Of a DNA stretch of 64,000 nucleotides, positions 7,901 to 16,552 are shown piece after piece (position 1 is the stretch's first letter; each line of letters starts with the position of its first letter). The notes below the pieces were generated by a model. It saw only the letters and a program-made list of their open reading frames with translations, was not told the DNA's origin and did not search any database. Source of the stretch: Cystobacter fuscus (GTDB lineage: Bacteria; Myxococcota; Myxococcia; Myxococcales; Myxococcaceae); the NCBI RefSeq assembly GCF_002305875.1, contig NZ_CP022098.1, positions 2,790,001 through 2,854,000 on the forward strand. Direction: 5' to 3'. Position numbers and translations under genes: made by a program.

Positions 7901-10357
7901 AAGCTGGCGCTGCGGCTGCTCGAACGCTACGAGTCCCGGGAGTATGCCCCGCGCACCCGTTATCTTTGGAACATGCACATCGAGCACTGGAAGGAGCATC
8001 TGCGCGAGTCTCTGCGCAACCTCCAGGAACTCTACCAGACGAGCTTGGAGGTCGGAGACCTGGAGTTCGCCGGATGGAGCGTGATGTTGCGCCAGACCCA
8101 CGCGTTCTTGTTGGGACAGGAACTCGCGGAACTAGACCAGAGCACCGCCAGATGGCTCCAAATCATCGTGCAGCTCAAGCAGGAGAGCGCGATCTACTAC
8201 ACGAGGATCATGCACCAGACGGTGCAGAACCTGAGAGGCCTGTCCGAGAACCCGTGTCTCCTCATCGGGGCCGCGTACGACGAGCGGAAGATGTTGCCCC
8301 TCCACCTCGAGGCGAACGACGCGTTCGGCCTCGCCACGCTCTTCATCTACAAAATCCAGCTCTGCGTGCTGTTCGGTCAGCCCGCCGAGGCGCTCGAACA
8401 CTCCGCGAGAGTCGAGCGTTACCTGGGCGCGGTATTGTCCACGGCGTTCGGCTTCGGCATCCACTTCTTTGACGCACTCGCGCGCCTGGCTCTCTTCACT
8501 GGGATGTCTCCCGAGGAGCGCGAGCACGCGATGAAGCGCATCGACGAAAACGTGGAAAAGCTCGAGGCGCGGGCCCACCACGCGCCGATGAATTATGGGG
8601 CCAAGCACGCCTTGCTGGAGGCGGAGCGCCACCGCGTGCGCGGCGAGGTGGAGCAGGCGCGCAAGGCGTACTACCGGGCCATCTCCCTGGCTCGCGAGCA
8701 CGAGTACCTCAACGACGAGGCGCTCGCCACCGAGCTCTTCGCCACCTTCCTACGCCAGCAGGAGGAGTTCGAGGTCTCGCGCTTCTTCCTGGCCAAGGCG
8801 CGCCATCTCTACCACCTGTGGGGCGCCGAGGCGAAGGTCCGGGAGCTGGATCGCGCCCTGCCGGAGCTGCGCGCGGTGTCGGCGCCCTCCAATGGGACCA
8901 CCACCGCTGCTCCGCGCACCTCCATCAGCACCACCTCCTCCACGCAGGATTCCCATACTTCGCGAGCACTCGATCTGGTGAGCGTCGTCAAGGCCTCGCA
9001 GGTCATCTCCGGCGAGGTCGTCCTCACCGAGCTGCTCAAGAAGCTGGTGCGCATCGTCGTCGAGAACGCCGGGGCCCGCTCTGGCCTGCTCGTGCTCGAA
9101 GGCGGGCGGCCACTCGTCGCCATGGCGCAGATCTCGCTCCAGGACGAAGCGAACACGGTCACGCTCCACGAGAACCTGGAACAGCTTCCGATTGGCTTCT
9201 CACGCGCCATCATGCGCTATGTGGAGCGCACTCACACGGTGGTGGTGCTCGGCGATGCCTCCCGGGCCGAGGGCTTCCAGTCGGATCCCTACATCCGCGA
9301 GCGCCAGCCCAAGTCGGTGCTGTGCATGCCCATCCTCTACCAGAAGAAGCGCGTGGGTCTCCTCTACCTGGAGAACGAGTTGCTGGCCAACGCCTTCACG
9401 CCCGAGCGTTGCGAGGTGCTCGAACTGCTGGCCGCGCAGAGCGCCATCTCCCTCGAGAACGCCAAGCTCTATGACACCCTGGAGGCGCGGGTGAAGGATC
9501 GCACGCGCGAGCTTTCCGAGGCGCTGCGTACCCTTCGCGAGACGCAGAAGCAGCTCGTCCTCCAGGAGAAGCTCGCCTCGCTCGGCGGTCTCACCTCGGG
9601 CATCGCCCACGAACTCAAGAATCCGCTCAACTTCGTCAACAACTTCGCCCAGTCCGCCATGGGCCTCATCGGCGAACTTCGCGAGGAGCTCCACGGCCAG
9701 CGCGACACCCCGGCACAAGGGCGTGCCCAGGTGGTGGACGAGGTGCTCGATGAGCTGTCGCTCGCCGCGACGAGAATCTCCGAGCATGGTTCGCGAGCCG
9801 ATCGCATCATCCGCGCGATGCTCGAGCATGCGCGCTCGGGTTCCGGCAGACCCAGCCGGGTGCGCATCAACGAGCTCGTGCAAGAGCACGTCAACCTCAC
9901 CATCGTGGGCCGTGATTCCCGACCAGGGGCCTCCATGCTTGGAGCGGTGCTCCAGGAGGATTACGACGAGCGCCTGGGCAACGAGCTCGTCACGCCGGAG
10001 AACCTCGGGCGCGTCATCCTCAACCTCACCAACAACGCGCTCTACGCGCTCTCACTCAAGAAGAGCGCGCTGGGCGAGTCCTTCACCCCCGTGCTGGCCG
10101 TGAAGACGCGCGATCTGGGGGACCGGTTCGAAATCCGCATCCGGGACAATGGACCGGGCATCAGCGCGGCGAGCAAGGAGAAGATCTTCACTCCCTTCTT
10201 CACCACCAAATCCTCTGGCGAGGGCACGGGACTGGGCCTGTCCATCAGCCACGACATCGTGGTGCAGGGCCACGGCGGCACGCTGGAGTTCACGAGCGAG
10301 GAAGGCCAGTTCACGGAATTCGTGGTGACGCTGCCCAAGCGTACGGGCGACGGTTGA
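4970..10357 (+). CDS. Trifunctional Ser/Thr kinase / AAA ATPase / GAF / histidine kinase
   Basis: This is a 1795-residue signalling protein. The N-terminal kinase domain has Lys36 in VVLKVL, catalytic HKDINPSN (Asp128) and DFG (Asp147). An AAA-type ATPase follows, with Walker A GYSGIGKS (Lys334) and Walker B VVFLDDLQWAD. A long TPR-like helical region comes next, then a GAF domain and a coiled linker. The C-terminus is a histidine kinase with phospho-acceptor His1547 (GIAHELKNPL), an N-box, DNGPGIS and GTGLGLS. The architecture is known from myxobacteria and cyanobacteria. No response regulator is adjacent, so its target is unlinked. The start is uncertain: ATG 4970 and ATG 4979 are both possible and neither has a strong ribosome site, and an upstream TTG at 4925 is less likely. 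Confidence 0.93.
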   Translation: MNPMTGYFIQETLFTSTRSIVYRAMRTADARPVVLKVLNAQFPSTEHVARLHREYRLTRALAMDGVIQVLGLERFGTSMALILEDFGGQSLARLLGGRSLELPRLLRMAQRLADILGHVHQHQVIHKDINPSNIVWNPDTDELKLIDFGIATELVRETPVVLGAHVLEGTLPYMSPEATGRMNRAIDYRTDFYSLGVTLYELLTGKLPFSATDPMELVHCHIARVPVPPHELVPGLPAAVSQLIMRLLSKRAEDRYQSAFALGRDLRRCLDEVQATGHISSFELGRGDVSDSLQLPQKLYGRQRELDALLTHFDRAAEGRAELVLVAGYSGIGKSALVHEVHRPIVQRRGYFVSGKFDQFNRNIPYDSLIQALRELMRQLLTEPTERLNQWKEQLLGVLGPNASVIIDVIPEVEFIVGAQPRAPELPPTEAQNRFHLVFEGFVRSFAGPEHPLVVFLDDLQWADLPSLKLLERLMTDPGTRHLLLVGAYRDNEVGTSHSLLSLLEEMRAAGATVSTITLGPLDREHCIEMLADTLGRAPADVESLAELCLRKTEGNPFFLGQFLLSLSEEGLVHFDARAGRWAWDMDRLVHTPMTDNVVELMATKIQKLPADAQRVLWLAACIGNSFDLKTLSIVDARTPGETAESLWAGLREGLVLPVGDAYKFIEDRSAAAAFVERETPGESARVVYRFLHDRVQQAAYSLIPEDSRREVHLRIGRLMRSALSKGERNEELFTIVGHLNLGAELITGQAERDELAEFNLMAGRKAQSSAAHAAALGYLEKGLSLLGPERWTRCFPLALQLHTQAVEVCFLSTDFPSMEHHSDEVLRHAHGTLDLVRVYEMKIQAYVIQNRLKDAVLAARRSLSLLGIEFPDQSTSEDVRAAFARTKALIGERRIEDLIDLPPMTDPKMLVAMRIFTSIATTTYVAAPDLFPLVVLRQIELGLEHGNTGALAYGYGTYSILLAGLLGDIDSAHASGKLALRLLERYESREYAPRTRYLWNMHIEHWKEHLRESLRNLQELYQTSLEVGDLEFAGWSVMLRQTHAFLLGQELAELDQSTARWLQIIVQLKQESAIYYTRIMHQTVQNLRGLSENPCLLIGAAYDERKMLPLHLEANDAFGLATLFIYKIQLCVLFGQPAEALEHSARVERYLGAVLSTAFGFGIHFFDALARLALFTGMSPEEREHAMKRIDENVEKLEARAHHAPMNYGAKHALLEAERHRVRGEVEQARKAYYRAISLAREHEYLNDEALATELFATFLRQQEEFEVSRFFLAKARHLYHLWGAEAKVRELDRALPELRAVSAPSNGTTTAAPRTSISTTSSTQDSHTSRALDLVSVVKASQVISGEVVLTELLKKLVRIVVENAGARSGLLVLEGGRPLVAMAQISLQDEANTVTLHENLEQLPIGFSRAIMRYVERTHTVVVLGDASRAEGFQSDPYIRERQPKSVLCMPILYQKKRVGLLYLENELLANAFTPERCEVLELLAAQSAISLENAKLYDTLEARVKDRTRELSEALRTLRETQKQLVLQEKLASLGGLTSGIAHELKNPLNFVNNFAQSAMGLIGELREELHGQRDTPAQGRAQVVDEVLDELSLAATRISEHGSRADRIIRAMLEHARSGSGRPSRVRINELVQEHVNLTIVGRDSRPGASMLGAVLQEDYDERLGNELVTPENLGRVILNLTNNALYALSLKKSALGESFTPVLAVKTRDLGDRFEIRIRDNGPGISAASKEKIFTPFFTTKSSGEGTGLGLSISHDIVVQGHGGTLEFTSEEGQFTEFVVTLPKRTGDG

Positions 10358-10462
10358 GCGGCGTGTTCCGGGGACCGCTACGGGGTGTCTGGAAGTGCCC
10401 CGAATCAAGAAGGGGCATGCCGCATCAGATGGAGACAAAGCCCCGTGATAAGAGGACCCGCC

Positions 10463-11491
10463 ATGAAGAGCCCCATCCTCCAGACCCTGCCCCTTGGCTC
10501 ACCCCCTTGGGTGACCGCGGATCCGTTCCTGTTCTGCGTGCACCATGACGACCACTACCCCGCCGGTAACGAGCATCTGGGACCGGAGGCCTCGCTCGAC
10601 GGCCGCAACCTGGGCCAGGACTTCGCGGGGAAAGACGGCTGGAGCATGTACCACGGCGAGCAGGTGCCGGGCTTCCCCGGGCACCCGCACCGCGGTTTCG
10701 AGACGGTGACGCTGGTGCGCAACGGGCTCATCGACCACTCGGACTCGCTCGGCGCCACCGCGCGCTTCGGCCACGGCGACGTGCAGTGGTTGACCGCGGG
10801 CGCGGGCATCGTGCACTCGGAGATGTTCCCGCTCGTGAAGAAGGGCGAGCCCAACCCCACCGAGCTGTTCCAGATCTGGCTGAACCTCCCGGCCGAGGAC
10901 AAGCACGCGCCGCCCCACTTCTCGATGCTCTGGAGCCAGGACATCCCCCGCCTCGCGTTCACCGACGCGGCGGGCCGGCGCACCGAGGTGACGGTCGCCG
11001 CGGGGGAGCTCGAGGGCCGGCGCGCGCCGCCACCTCCGCCCCGCTCGTGGGCCTCGCGTCCGGACACGGACGTGGCCATCTGGACCGTTCGCCTCGAGCC
11101 CGGCGCGACGTGGACCCTTCCGCCCGCGAAGAACCCGCGCGCCCAGCGCACGCTCTACTTCTTCGAGGGCGAGGCGCTGAAGGTCGCGGACCACGTCTTC
11201 CGTGAGCACCAGATATTGGCCGTGCAGGGCGACGTCCCGCTGCGGCTCGAGGCCATGGGCGGCGCGGTCGAGGTGTTGATGTTGCAGGGGCGCCCCATCG
11301 GGCAGCCCGTCGTGCAGTACGGCCCCTTCGTGATGAACACCCGCGCGGAGATCCAGCAGGCGTTCAACGATTACCAGCGCACGCGCTTCGGCGGCTGGCC
11401 GTTCGGGAAGGACGACCCGGTGCACCCGCGCGAGGAGGGCCGGTTCGCGCGGCACGCGGACGGCCGCATCGAGCGGCCGGCTCCGCGCTGA
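10463..11491 (+). CDS. Pirin family protein
   Basis: This is a 342-residue bicupin of the pirin family. The metal-binding HPHRGFETVT motif lies in the N-terminal cupin, with a later GAGIVHSEM block contributing further ligands; a C-terminal pirin_C-like region follows. Pirins are iron proteins linked to quercetin oxidation or redox sensing, but the substrate here cannot be set. The ATG at 10463 follows AAGAGGA at good spacing; the frame extends upstream to 10385 without family similarity. It is downstream of the trifunctional kinase with about 105 bp between them, so it is likely a separate unit. Confidence 0.9.
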   Translation: MKSPILQTLPLGSPPWVTADPFLFCVHHDDHYPAGNEHLGPEASLDGRNLGQDFAGKDGWSMYHGEQVPGFPGHPHRGFETVTLVRNGLIDHSDSLGATARFGHGDVQWLTAGAGIVHSEMFPLVKKGEPNPTELFQIWLNLPAEDKHAPPHFSMLWSQDIPRLAFTDAAGRRTEVTVAAGELEGRRAPPPPPRSWASRPDTDVAIWTVRLEPGATWTLPPAKNPRAQRTLYFFEGEALKVADHVFREHQILAVQGDVPLRLEAMGGAVEVLMLQGRPIGQPVVQYGPFVMNTRAEIQQAFNDYQRTRFGGWPFGKDDPVHPREEGRFARHADGRIERPAPR

Positions 11492-11509
11492 GTCGCCGTC
11501 CCCCCAGGC

Positions 11510-12250
11510 TCAGATGATGTAACCACCTGAGAGCTCGATGCACTGGGCGTTGACCCAGCGCTGGTCTTCGCTGAGCAATGAAGCGATCACGCGCCCCACG
11601 TCGTCCGGCTCACCGATCCGACCGAGTGCCGTTTGTGACGCGAGCAGGGCCTCGAAGTCCGGGCTCAGCCCGCCTGCGAGATCGGTGCGGATCGGGCCGG
11701 GTGACACCGCGTTGGCGCGGATCCCCCGGGAACCGAACTCCTTGGCCATGTAGCGGGTGAGCGTCTCGAGCCCCGATTTGAAGGCTGCATAGGGTGCGAC
11801 GCCCGCCGTTGCCACACGGGTGGTCACGCTCGTGACGTTGATGATGTGCCCACCCGCGGCGATCAACGGGAGCAGTGTCTGGGTCAGGAAGAACGGCCCC
11901 TTGAGGTGCACGCCGAACAGCCCGTCGAACTCGGCTTCGGTGACTGTCTCGATTGGATTGTAGAGTCCATATCCGGCGTTGTGGACGAGGATGTCGAAGG
12001 TGTCTCTCCCCCAGCCGCGCGCCACCGCGGAGAGGGCGTCGCGGAAGGCCGCGAAGGAACCGACATCACGCACGTCGAGCTTCAAGGCGGTTGCCCTGCC
12101 GCCCTCGGCTTCGATGTCACGGACCACCGACTCGGCGCCCGTGGGATGGCTGTTGAAGGTGACGACAACGCCGACGCCGCGTCGGGCAATCTGAAGGGCG
12201 GCACTTCGTCCGATGCCGCGGCTACCACCGGTGATGACTGCGATCCTCAT
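11510..12250 (-). CDS. SDR family oxidoreductase
   Basis: This 246-residue classical short-chain dehydrogenase has the NAD(P)-binding TGGSRGIG loop at the N-terminus and an NAG motif (VHNAGYG). A Ser with Tyr-x3-Lys (SVTTRV...YAAFK) forms the catalytic triad, followed by SPGPIRTDL. A basic residue after the Gly-rich loop suggests NADPH preference. The ATG at 12250 has a GAGGAG site 6 nt upstream. It is divergent from the AraC-type gene at 12373, a common regulator/target arrangement. The substrate is unknown. Confidence 0.93.
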   Translation of the reverse strand: MRIAVITGGSRGIGRSAALQIARRGVGVVVTFNSHPTGAESVVRDIEAEGGRATALKLDVRDVGSFAAFRDALSAVARGWGRDTFDILVHNAGYGLYNPIETVTEAEFDGLFGVHLKGPFFLTQTLLPLIAAGGHIINVTSVTTRVATAGVAPYAAFKSGLETLTRYMAKEFGSRGIRANAVSPGPIRTDLAGGLSPDFEALLASQTALGRIGEPDDVGRVIASLLSEDQRWVNAQCIELSGGYII

Positions 12251-12372
12251 GTGTGCTCCTCGCGTGATGTGGAGCCACGAACGTAGGAGTTGGGTGCGCC
12301 GGAGGGTACGTGGGATCCGGTCGCGTTCTTGCCTGATCCTGCCATGGGCCGCCGCGCCCACGCGGATGAGGC

Positions 12373-13260
12373 ATGATGGTGCCCGTGGATGCCCTGGACG
12401 AGCTTCGCGAGTTGACCGCCGTCGCCGAGAACCGGCGCACCGAAACCGGTATCCCCAGGGTCGCCATGGTGCGGGGCAAGGTGCCCGAGCACGAGCTCGC
12501 GGCCGTCTACGAGCCGATGATCAACCTCATCCTCCAGGGTGCCAAGACGATGACCATCGGTGAGCGAACGCTGCGCTACGACCCGGCCACGTATTTCGTG
12601 ATGTCGGTCGACCTGCCAGCCGTCGGAACCGTGCACCAGGGAGGTGCTGGGAGGCCCTACCTCGCGGTGAGCCTGTCCCTCGAACCGCGAGTCATCGCCG
12701 AGGTCTTGGCGCATGCGCCCCAGCGCGTGGGCCGTGGCGCGGGTTTCGCCGTGGCTTCGGTCTCCGCGGAGCTTCTCGACGCGTGGACGCGGCTCCTGCG
12801 GCTGATGCGACGACCCGATGAGATCCCGGTGCTCGCTCCCCTCTACGAGCGGGAGATCTTGTTCCGCGTGCTCCAAGGACCACAGGGGCACCTCCTGCGG
12901 GAGATCGCGGTGCCCGACTCGGCCATCTCGCGGGTGCGGCTCGCGATTCAGTGGATTCGCGAGAACTACGCGCGGCCTCTGCGGACCAAGGGACTCGCCA
13001 GGATTGCCGCGATGAGCGAGTCCGCCTTTCACAGGCACTTCAAGTCCGTCACCACGATGAGCCCGCTTCAGTTCCAGAAGCGGCTCCGGTTGATGCAAGC
13101 GCGCTCCTTGCTCGTCGAAAGTCTCACGACAGCCTCCTCGGTGGCGTTCGAGGTCGGCTACGAGAGTTCGTCGCAGTTCAATCGGGAGTACTCGCGCTTC
13201 TTCGGCCGCCCACCGGCCACGGATGCGCGAGAGGTCCGAGCGCGACTGCAGCGGGGGTGA
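12373..13260 (+). CDS. AraC family transcriptional regulator
   Basis: This 295-residue regulator has an N-terminal ligand-binding domain of the AraC_N type (residues about 20-175). The C-terminal double helix-turn-helix (about 195-290) contains ARIAAMSESAFHRHFKSV and VGYESSSQFNREYSRFFG. It is divergent from the SDR gene, with a 122-bp shared promoter region, so control of that gene is the simplest reading. ATG 12373 and ATG 12376 are both possible; the only ribosome-site candidate is a GAGG just upstream, which fits 12376 slightly better. No clear operator repeat was found in the intergenic region. Confidence 0.9.
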   Translation: MMVPVDALDELRELTAVAENRRTETGIPRVAMVRGKVPEHELAAVYEPMINLILQGAKTMTIGERTLRYDPATYFVMSVDLPAVGTVHQGGAGRPYLAVSLSLEPRVIAEVLAHAPQRVGRGAGFAVASVSAELLDAWTRLLRLMRRPDEIPVLAPLYEREILFRVLQGPQGHLLREIAVPDSAISRVRLAIQWIRENYARPLRTKGLARIAAMSESAFHRHFKSVTTMSPLQFQKRLRLMQARSLLVESLTTASSVAFEVGYESSSQFNREYSRFFGRPPATDAREVRARLQRG

Positions 13261-13297
13261 CCCGCCGCATCGGTGGACAGGGCGACTCGTCGGCGGC

Positions 13298-14311
13298 TCA
13301 CGGGGAGGCTCGGCGGGGGGGCGGCTCCGTCAGCCGGAGGGTGGCCACCACCTGGCCATGGTCGGACTGGATGCGGTCGGGCCGCTCCCGGCTCAAGGTC
13401 CGGTCCACGAGGTGGTCATTGAAGTAATGGACGTACTCCACCTCTCCCATCCGCTTGGGATTGAGCCGGCTGAACTCCTGGGAGACGTAGATTTGATCCA
13501 GGGTGTCGTAATAGCCGTTGTAGATGTGGCTGTAGCTGACATCCCGCCGGGTGTTCTGACGCGCCTGGATGTCGAAGGCGTTGTAGAGCAGCACGTCCCA
13601 GATGGCCTGCTTCTCCTGGGGGGGCAGGTGATGGACGGGGGGCGTGCCCGAGACGATCACCGTCGTCACGGACAAGGCGGAGTCGTTCAGATCTCCGAGC
13701 AGGACCACGGGGTGCTTCGTGCCCTCCATCAGCTTGAGCAGGATGCAGCGCAGGGCGTAGGCCTCGGCGGCTCGGACCATGAGGGCGCGTGCGCTCCCCA
13801 GGGCGAGGTTCTTGGCGTCCGACTCCGTCTCCTCGTCCAACATCGGGCGCTTGGACTTGAGGTGCGCGACGAGCACGCTCAACTCCTGGCCCTCCGGCAA
13901 TCTCAGGTCGGCCTGCAACACCGGACGGGAGAAGGACTGGATGGGATCGGGAATCCCGGAGACCGTGAGCGCGAAGCCATCTGGAAAAGCCTGGTGGGTG
14001 ATCGTCCGGACGACTTCCAGTGAGGTGGCGAGCCCCACCTGGGGTTTGTTCTGCTCCTGGGTCGCGACCATCACGTGCAGGGGTGCTGCCCCCGGGGGCG
14101 CTCCCGCCTGGACGGCGTCTTTCAGCGCATCCAGATGCCACACCTCCTGGAAGCCGACGATCTCGGCATCCATCCTCCGCAACTGACCGCCAATCCAGGC
14201 GATCTTGTTCGCGTACTCTTCCTTGCTGAACGGTCTGTCGTTCGGATAGGTCACCTGCCCCGGCAGGGCGAGATTGAGCACGTTGAACGTCCCTACCTTG
14301 AAGCGCGACAT
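13298..14311 (-). CDS. Endonuclease/exonuclease/phosphatase family protein
   Basis: This 337-residue DNase I-like fold protein shows the family motifs in order: GTFNVLNL, GFQEVWHLD (metal-binding Glu), VVLLGDLND, a YYDTLDQIYV strand and the terminal SDHGQVVATL with the catalytic Asp-His. All catalytic positions look intact. There is no signal peptide, so it is probably cytoplasmic. The ATG at 14311 has AGGAG upstream. It converges with the AraC gene, 37 bp apart. It could act on nucleic acid, phosphoinositide or another phosphodiester. A broken relative lies at 18427-18567. Confidence 0.88.
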   Translation of the reverse strand: MSRFKVGTFNVLNLALPGQVTYPNDRPFSKEEYANKIAWIGGQLRRMDAEIVGFQEVWHLDALKDAVQAGAPPGAAPLHVMVATQEQNKPQVGLATSLEVVRTITHQAFPDGFALTVSGIPDPIQSFSRPVLQADLRLPEGQELSVLVAHLKSKRPMLDEETESDAKNLALGSARALMVRAAEAYALRCILLKLMEGTKHPVVLLGDLNDSALSVTTVIVSGTPPVHHLPPQEKQAIWDVLLYNAFDIQARQNTRRDVSYSHIYNGYYDTLDQIYVSQEFSRLNPKRMGEVEYVHYFNDHLVDRTLSRERPDRIQSDHGQVVATLRLTEPPPRRASP

Positions 14312-14488
14312 GGCTGACTCCTGAACTCGAATCCCGGTGCGCGGGCGGCGCCCCGTCCCCTCGGAGAAGACCTCCGCTTCGAGCGAGTGTACGGTTTTTC
14401 CCGTGGCGACGCATGGGCGGCGCGGGAGTCCCCTGGAGGTGGACGGTCCAGGCTATGAAGTGCTCGACACATTTCGGGGAGCGAGAGG

Positions 14489-15004
14489 GTGAAGACAGAG
14501 CGCAGTGGGCCGGACTCAGACCAGAGGGCACCCCGGACGTTGGGCATGTGGCTGATCATCACCTACAAGTTCGTGAAGGCCGGCTTGATGCTCGGGCTGG
14601 CGATCTGGCTCACGACCGATCCGGAGGCGGTCTACTTGTTCGGGCAACGCGTTGCCCACGAACTCGTCGAGGCACGGCCCTTCATGGTACGGCTCGGGAA
14701 CTGGCTGCACACGCACCTGACGAAGCATGTGATCGAACGTAGCGCCCTGGTGGCCTGGCTGGATGGGGTCACCACGGCCCTCGAGGGCACATTGCTCCTG
14801 CTGGGAAAACCCTGGGGGGAATGGCTCGTCGTGATCGGACTGTCCTTGTTCCTGCCCTTCGAGGTCTATGAGGTGATCCACAAGCCAGGCGTGGGCAAGG
14901 CAATCGTGCTGCTCCTCAACGCCGCGATCGTCGTGTACCTGGTGTACGAGCTGCTCTTCCCGGCCCACCGCGCCCGTTCGCGGCAGGTGCCTCCGGCCGG
15001 GTAG
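14489..15004 (+). CDS. DUF2127 family membrane protein
   Basis: This is a 171-residue protein with about four hydrophobic helices and the pattern of the DUF2127 family: a first helix TYKFVKAGLMLGLAIWL, a WLDGVTTALEG segment, and FLPFEVYEVIHKPG before the last helix. The function of the family is not known. The GTG at 14489 is supported by a GGAGCGAGAGG site directly upstream; the first roughly 18 residues are hydrophilic and variable. It is divergent from the EEP gene. Confidence 0.8.
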   Translation: MKTERSGPDSDQRAPRTLGMWLIITYKFVKAGLMLGLAIWLTTDPEAVYLFGQRVAHELVEARPFMVRLGNWLHTHLTKHVIERSALVAWLDGVTTALEGTLLLLGKPWGEWLVVIGLSLFLPFEVYEVIHKPGVGKAIVLLLNAAIVVYLVYELLFPAHRARSRQVPPAG

Positions 15005-15160
15005 GGTGGTGACGTAGTTGCTGGCTTGGGCACCCTCCTGCCCAAGCAATCTTCCCGGTTGTTCAGGAGCTTGCGCTCGAACTGCCCCAGCGCTTCCTGG
15101 AAATTCTCAACCCACTACGATGCACCCGACACCTTTCTCGGCTTGCTCCTGGAGGACACC

Positions 15161-15958
15161 ATGAGAGTCTGCGGGCTCTTTGCGCTGCTGCTGCTCGCGT
15201 CAGGATGTGCGACAACGCGGATCGTGAAACTGGATACGGGGAGGGAAACGCCCATCGTCTATACGCCTGTCGAGTCCGAGCAGGTTGAGATCGACGACGA
15301 AGAGTTCAAGAGCGCAGTGACACAGTTGGTGCTCGACATGGAGCTGAGCGTCTTGCTCGAGGGAGACGAGCAGGAGAATCATCGTTCGTTGCTCGCCACA
15401 GCCGGAGGAGTTGTCGACGGCGTGCAGGGTCGAACCGTGCCTCCATCGTATGAGCGTATTTGCCAGCAGCAGATCGACTCAGCGACTTGCCTGAGCCTGC
15501 TCGCGGGTGGGTTTACATTGGCGCCGAAGGAGCGGTTCCTGATGGCGCTCTTCTTCGCGTTCGATACCGTCTGGGATGGGGTGGAAGATGCAGTGAGGGA
15601 CTTCGCTAATCCCGCGGCTCTTCGGGCAATGGTGGTATCAATCGTCGGGACTGCGCTTGTCATGCTCGTTGCGCCCGAGCCCATCACGAAGTTCATCGCG
15701 ATGGGACTGACGGCGTCCCTGATCGCGTACCTGGGTACAGGTCCCGTGTGGAACCTCGGACAAGGATTCCTGCGACTCCTGGAGGAGTCGAAAAACGCGC
15801 ACGGCTTTCTGGAACTGGAGAAGTCCGGGCACCGTTTCGGAAGGGTGCTTGGCGACAACGGGGCACGTGTTCTGGTCCTCGTAGCGTTGACGGCCATGGG
15901 TGGAAAGAAACAGGGCACGGAACTGCGAAAGCTCATCACCAAGAACATTGAGGGATGA
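15161..15958 (+). CDS. SitA-like lipoprotein, N-terminal region only (no toxin domain visible)
   Basis: This 265-residue protein has a type II signal peptide (LLLLASGC, Cys16) and then VKLDTGRETPIVYTP. A conserved helical region (FAFDTVWDG, two hydrophobic stretches PEPITKFIAMGL and ASLIAYLGTG, then GRVLGDNGARVLVLVALTAMGG) follows. I recognise this as the N-terminal part of myxobacterial SitA-type polymorphic toxins, which use outer-membrane exchange to enter kin cells. Those proteins normally continue into a toxic C-terminus. Here the frame ends about 20 residues after the shared region, so the toxin part is missing or extremely short. The ATG follows GGAGGA. Two immunity-type genes lie directly downstream. 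The SitA family name is from memory of related sequences. Confidence 0.7.
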   Translation: MRVCGLFALLLLASGCATTRIVKLDTGRETPIVYTPVESEQVEIDDEEFKSAVTQLVLDMELSVLLEGDEQENHRSLLATAGGVVDGVQGRTVPPSYERICQQQIDSATCLSLLAGGFTLAPKERFLMALFFAFDTVWDGVEDAVRDFANPAALRAMVVSIVGTALVMLVAPEPITKFIAMGLTASLIAYLGTGPVWNLGQGFLRLLEESKNAHGFLELEKSGHRFGRVLGDNGARVLVLVALTAMGGKKQGTELRKLITKNIEG

Positions 15959-15965
15959 TTCATTT

Positions 15966-16538
15966 ATGGAGCGAAGATTCTTCCGCCTAAGCATCGATGC
16001 GGAAGTGCCAGGGCGCTGGTACTTCTCGGAGCCCACCAACCTTACGGGAGAGGAGATCGACGACATCTGGCAGTTTAGCGACGGTCGACCGGTAGAAGTT
16101 CGTGAGAGGATGCGCATTCCGCTTTACCGGCTTGGAAGGCCGCTGGATTTCACCACCGCAGGGGTAGGGCTGGCGCCGATCCTCAGCGAGCGCGTTGCAT
16201 CAGTGCTGCGCGAAATGGCGACCAGCGATGTTCAGCTCTTCCCGGTCGAAGTCGAGGGACAGAGCGAGCCGTACCATCTCTTGAATGTGGCACGGACGGT
16301 TCGGTGCATTGACGACAAGGCCTGTAAGGAAGTGCAGCTCTATACCGCGAAGGACGGGAGGCCAGACCAGATCGGCGAATACCGAGCCATCTCCGGCCTA
16401 CGCATCGACAAGTCGAAAGTGGGTGACGCTCGGATCTTTCGGCTCTGGGGGTGGCACCCGCCGATCATCGTTGATGGAGAGATCAAGGTGGCTCTGGATA
16501 AAACCGGTATCTTGGGGGCGCGGTTCGACGAGGTCTGA
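15966..16538 (+). CDS. Imm11-family immunity-like protein
   Basis: This 190-residue cytoplasmic protein starts 7 nt after the lipoprotein stop codon. Its sequence (RRFFRLSIDAEVPGRWYFSE at the start, YHLLNVARTVRCID in the middle, and a late RLWGWHPPIIV) resembles the imm11/MXAN_0049-type immunity family of myxobacterial polymorphic toxin loci. It has no signal peptide or membrane segment, as expected of a protein that blocks a delivered toxin in the cytoplasm. AT-ending codons are more frequent than in neighbouring housekeeping genes, which suggests transfer. Which toxin it neutralises is unclear because the adjacent lipoprotein has no evident toxic domain. Confidence 0.68.
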   Translation: MERRFFRLSIDAEVPGRWYFSEPTNLTGEEIDDIWQFSDGRPVEVRERMRIPLYRLGRPLDFTTAGVGLAPILSERVASVLREMATSDVQLFPVEVEGQSEPYHLLNVARTVRCIDDKACKEVQLYTAKDGRPDQIGEYRAISGLRIDKSKVGDARIFRLWGWHPPIIVDGEIKVALDKTGILGARFDEV

Positions 16539-16552
16539 GTCGGAATCAACCC

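Noticed and set aside
3393-10357. Secondary-metabolite gene cluster around the P450
   Set aside because: No PKS, NRPS, terpene or tailoring genes are adjacent; the neighbours are a signalling kinase and caspase-like proteins.
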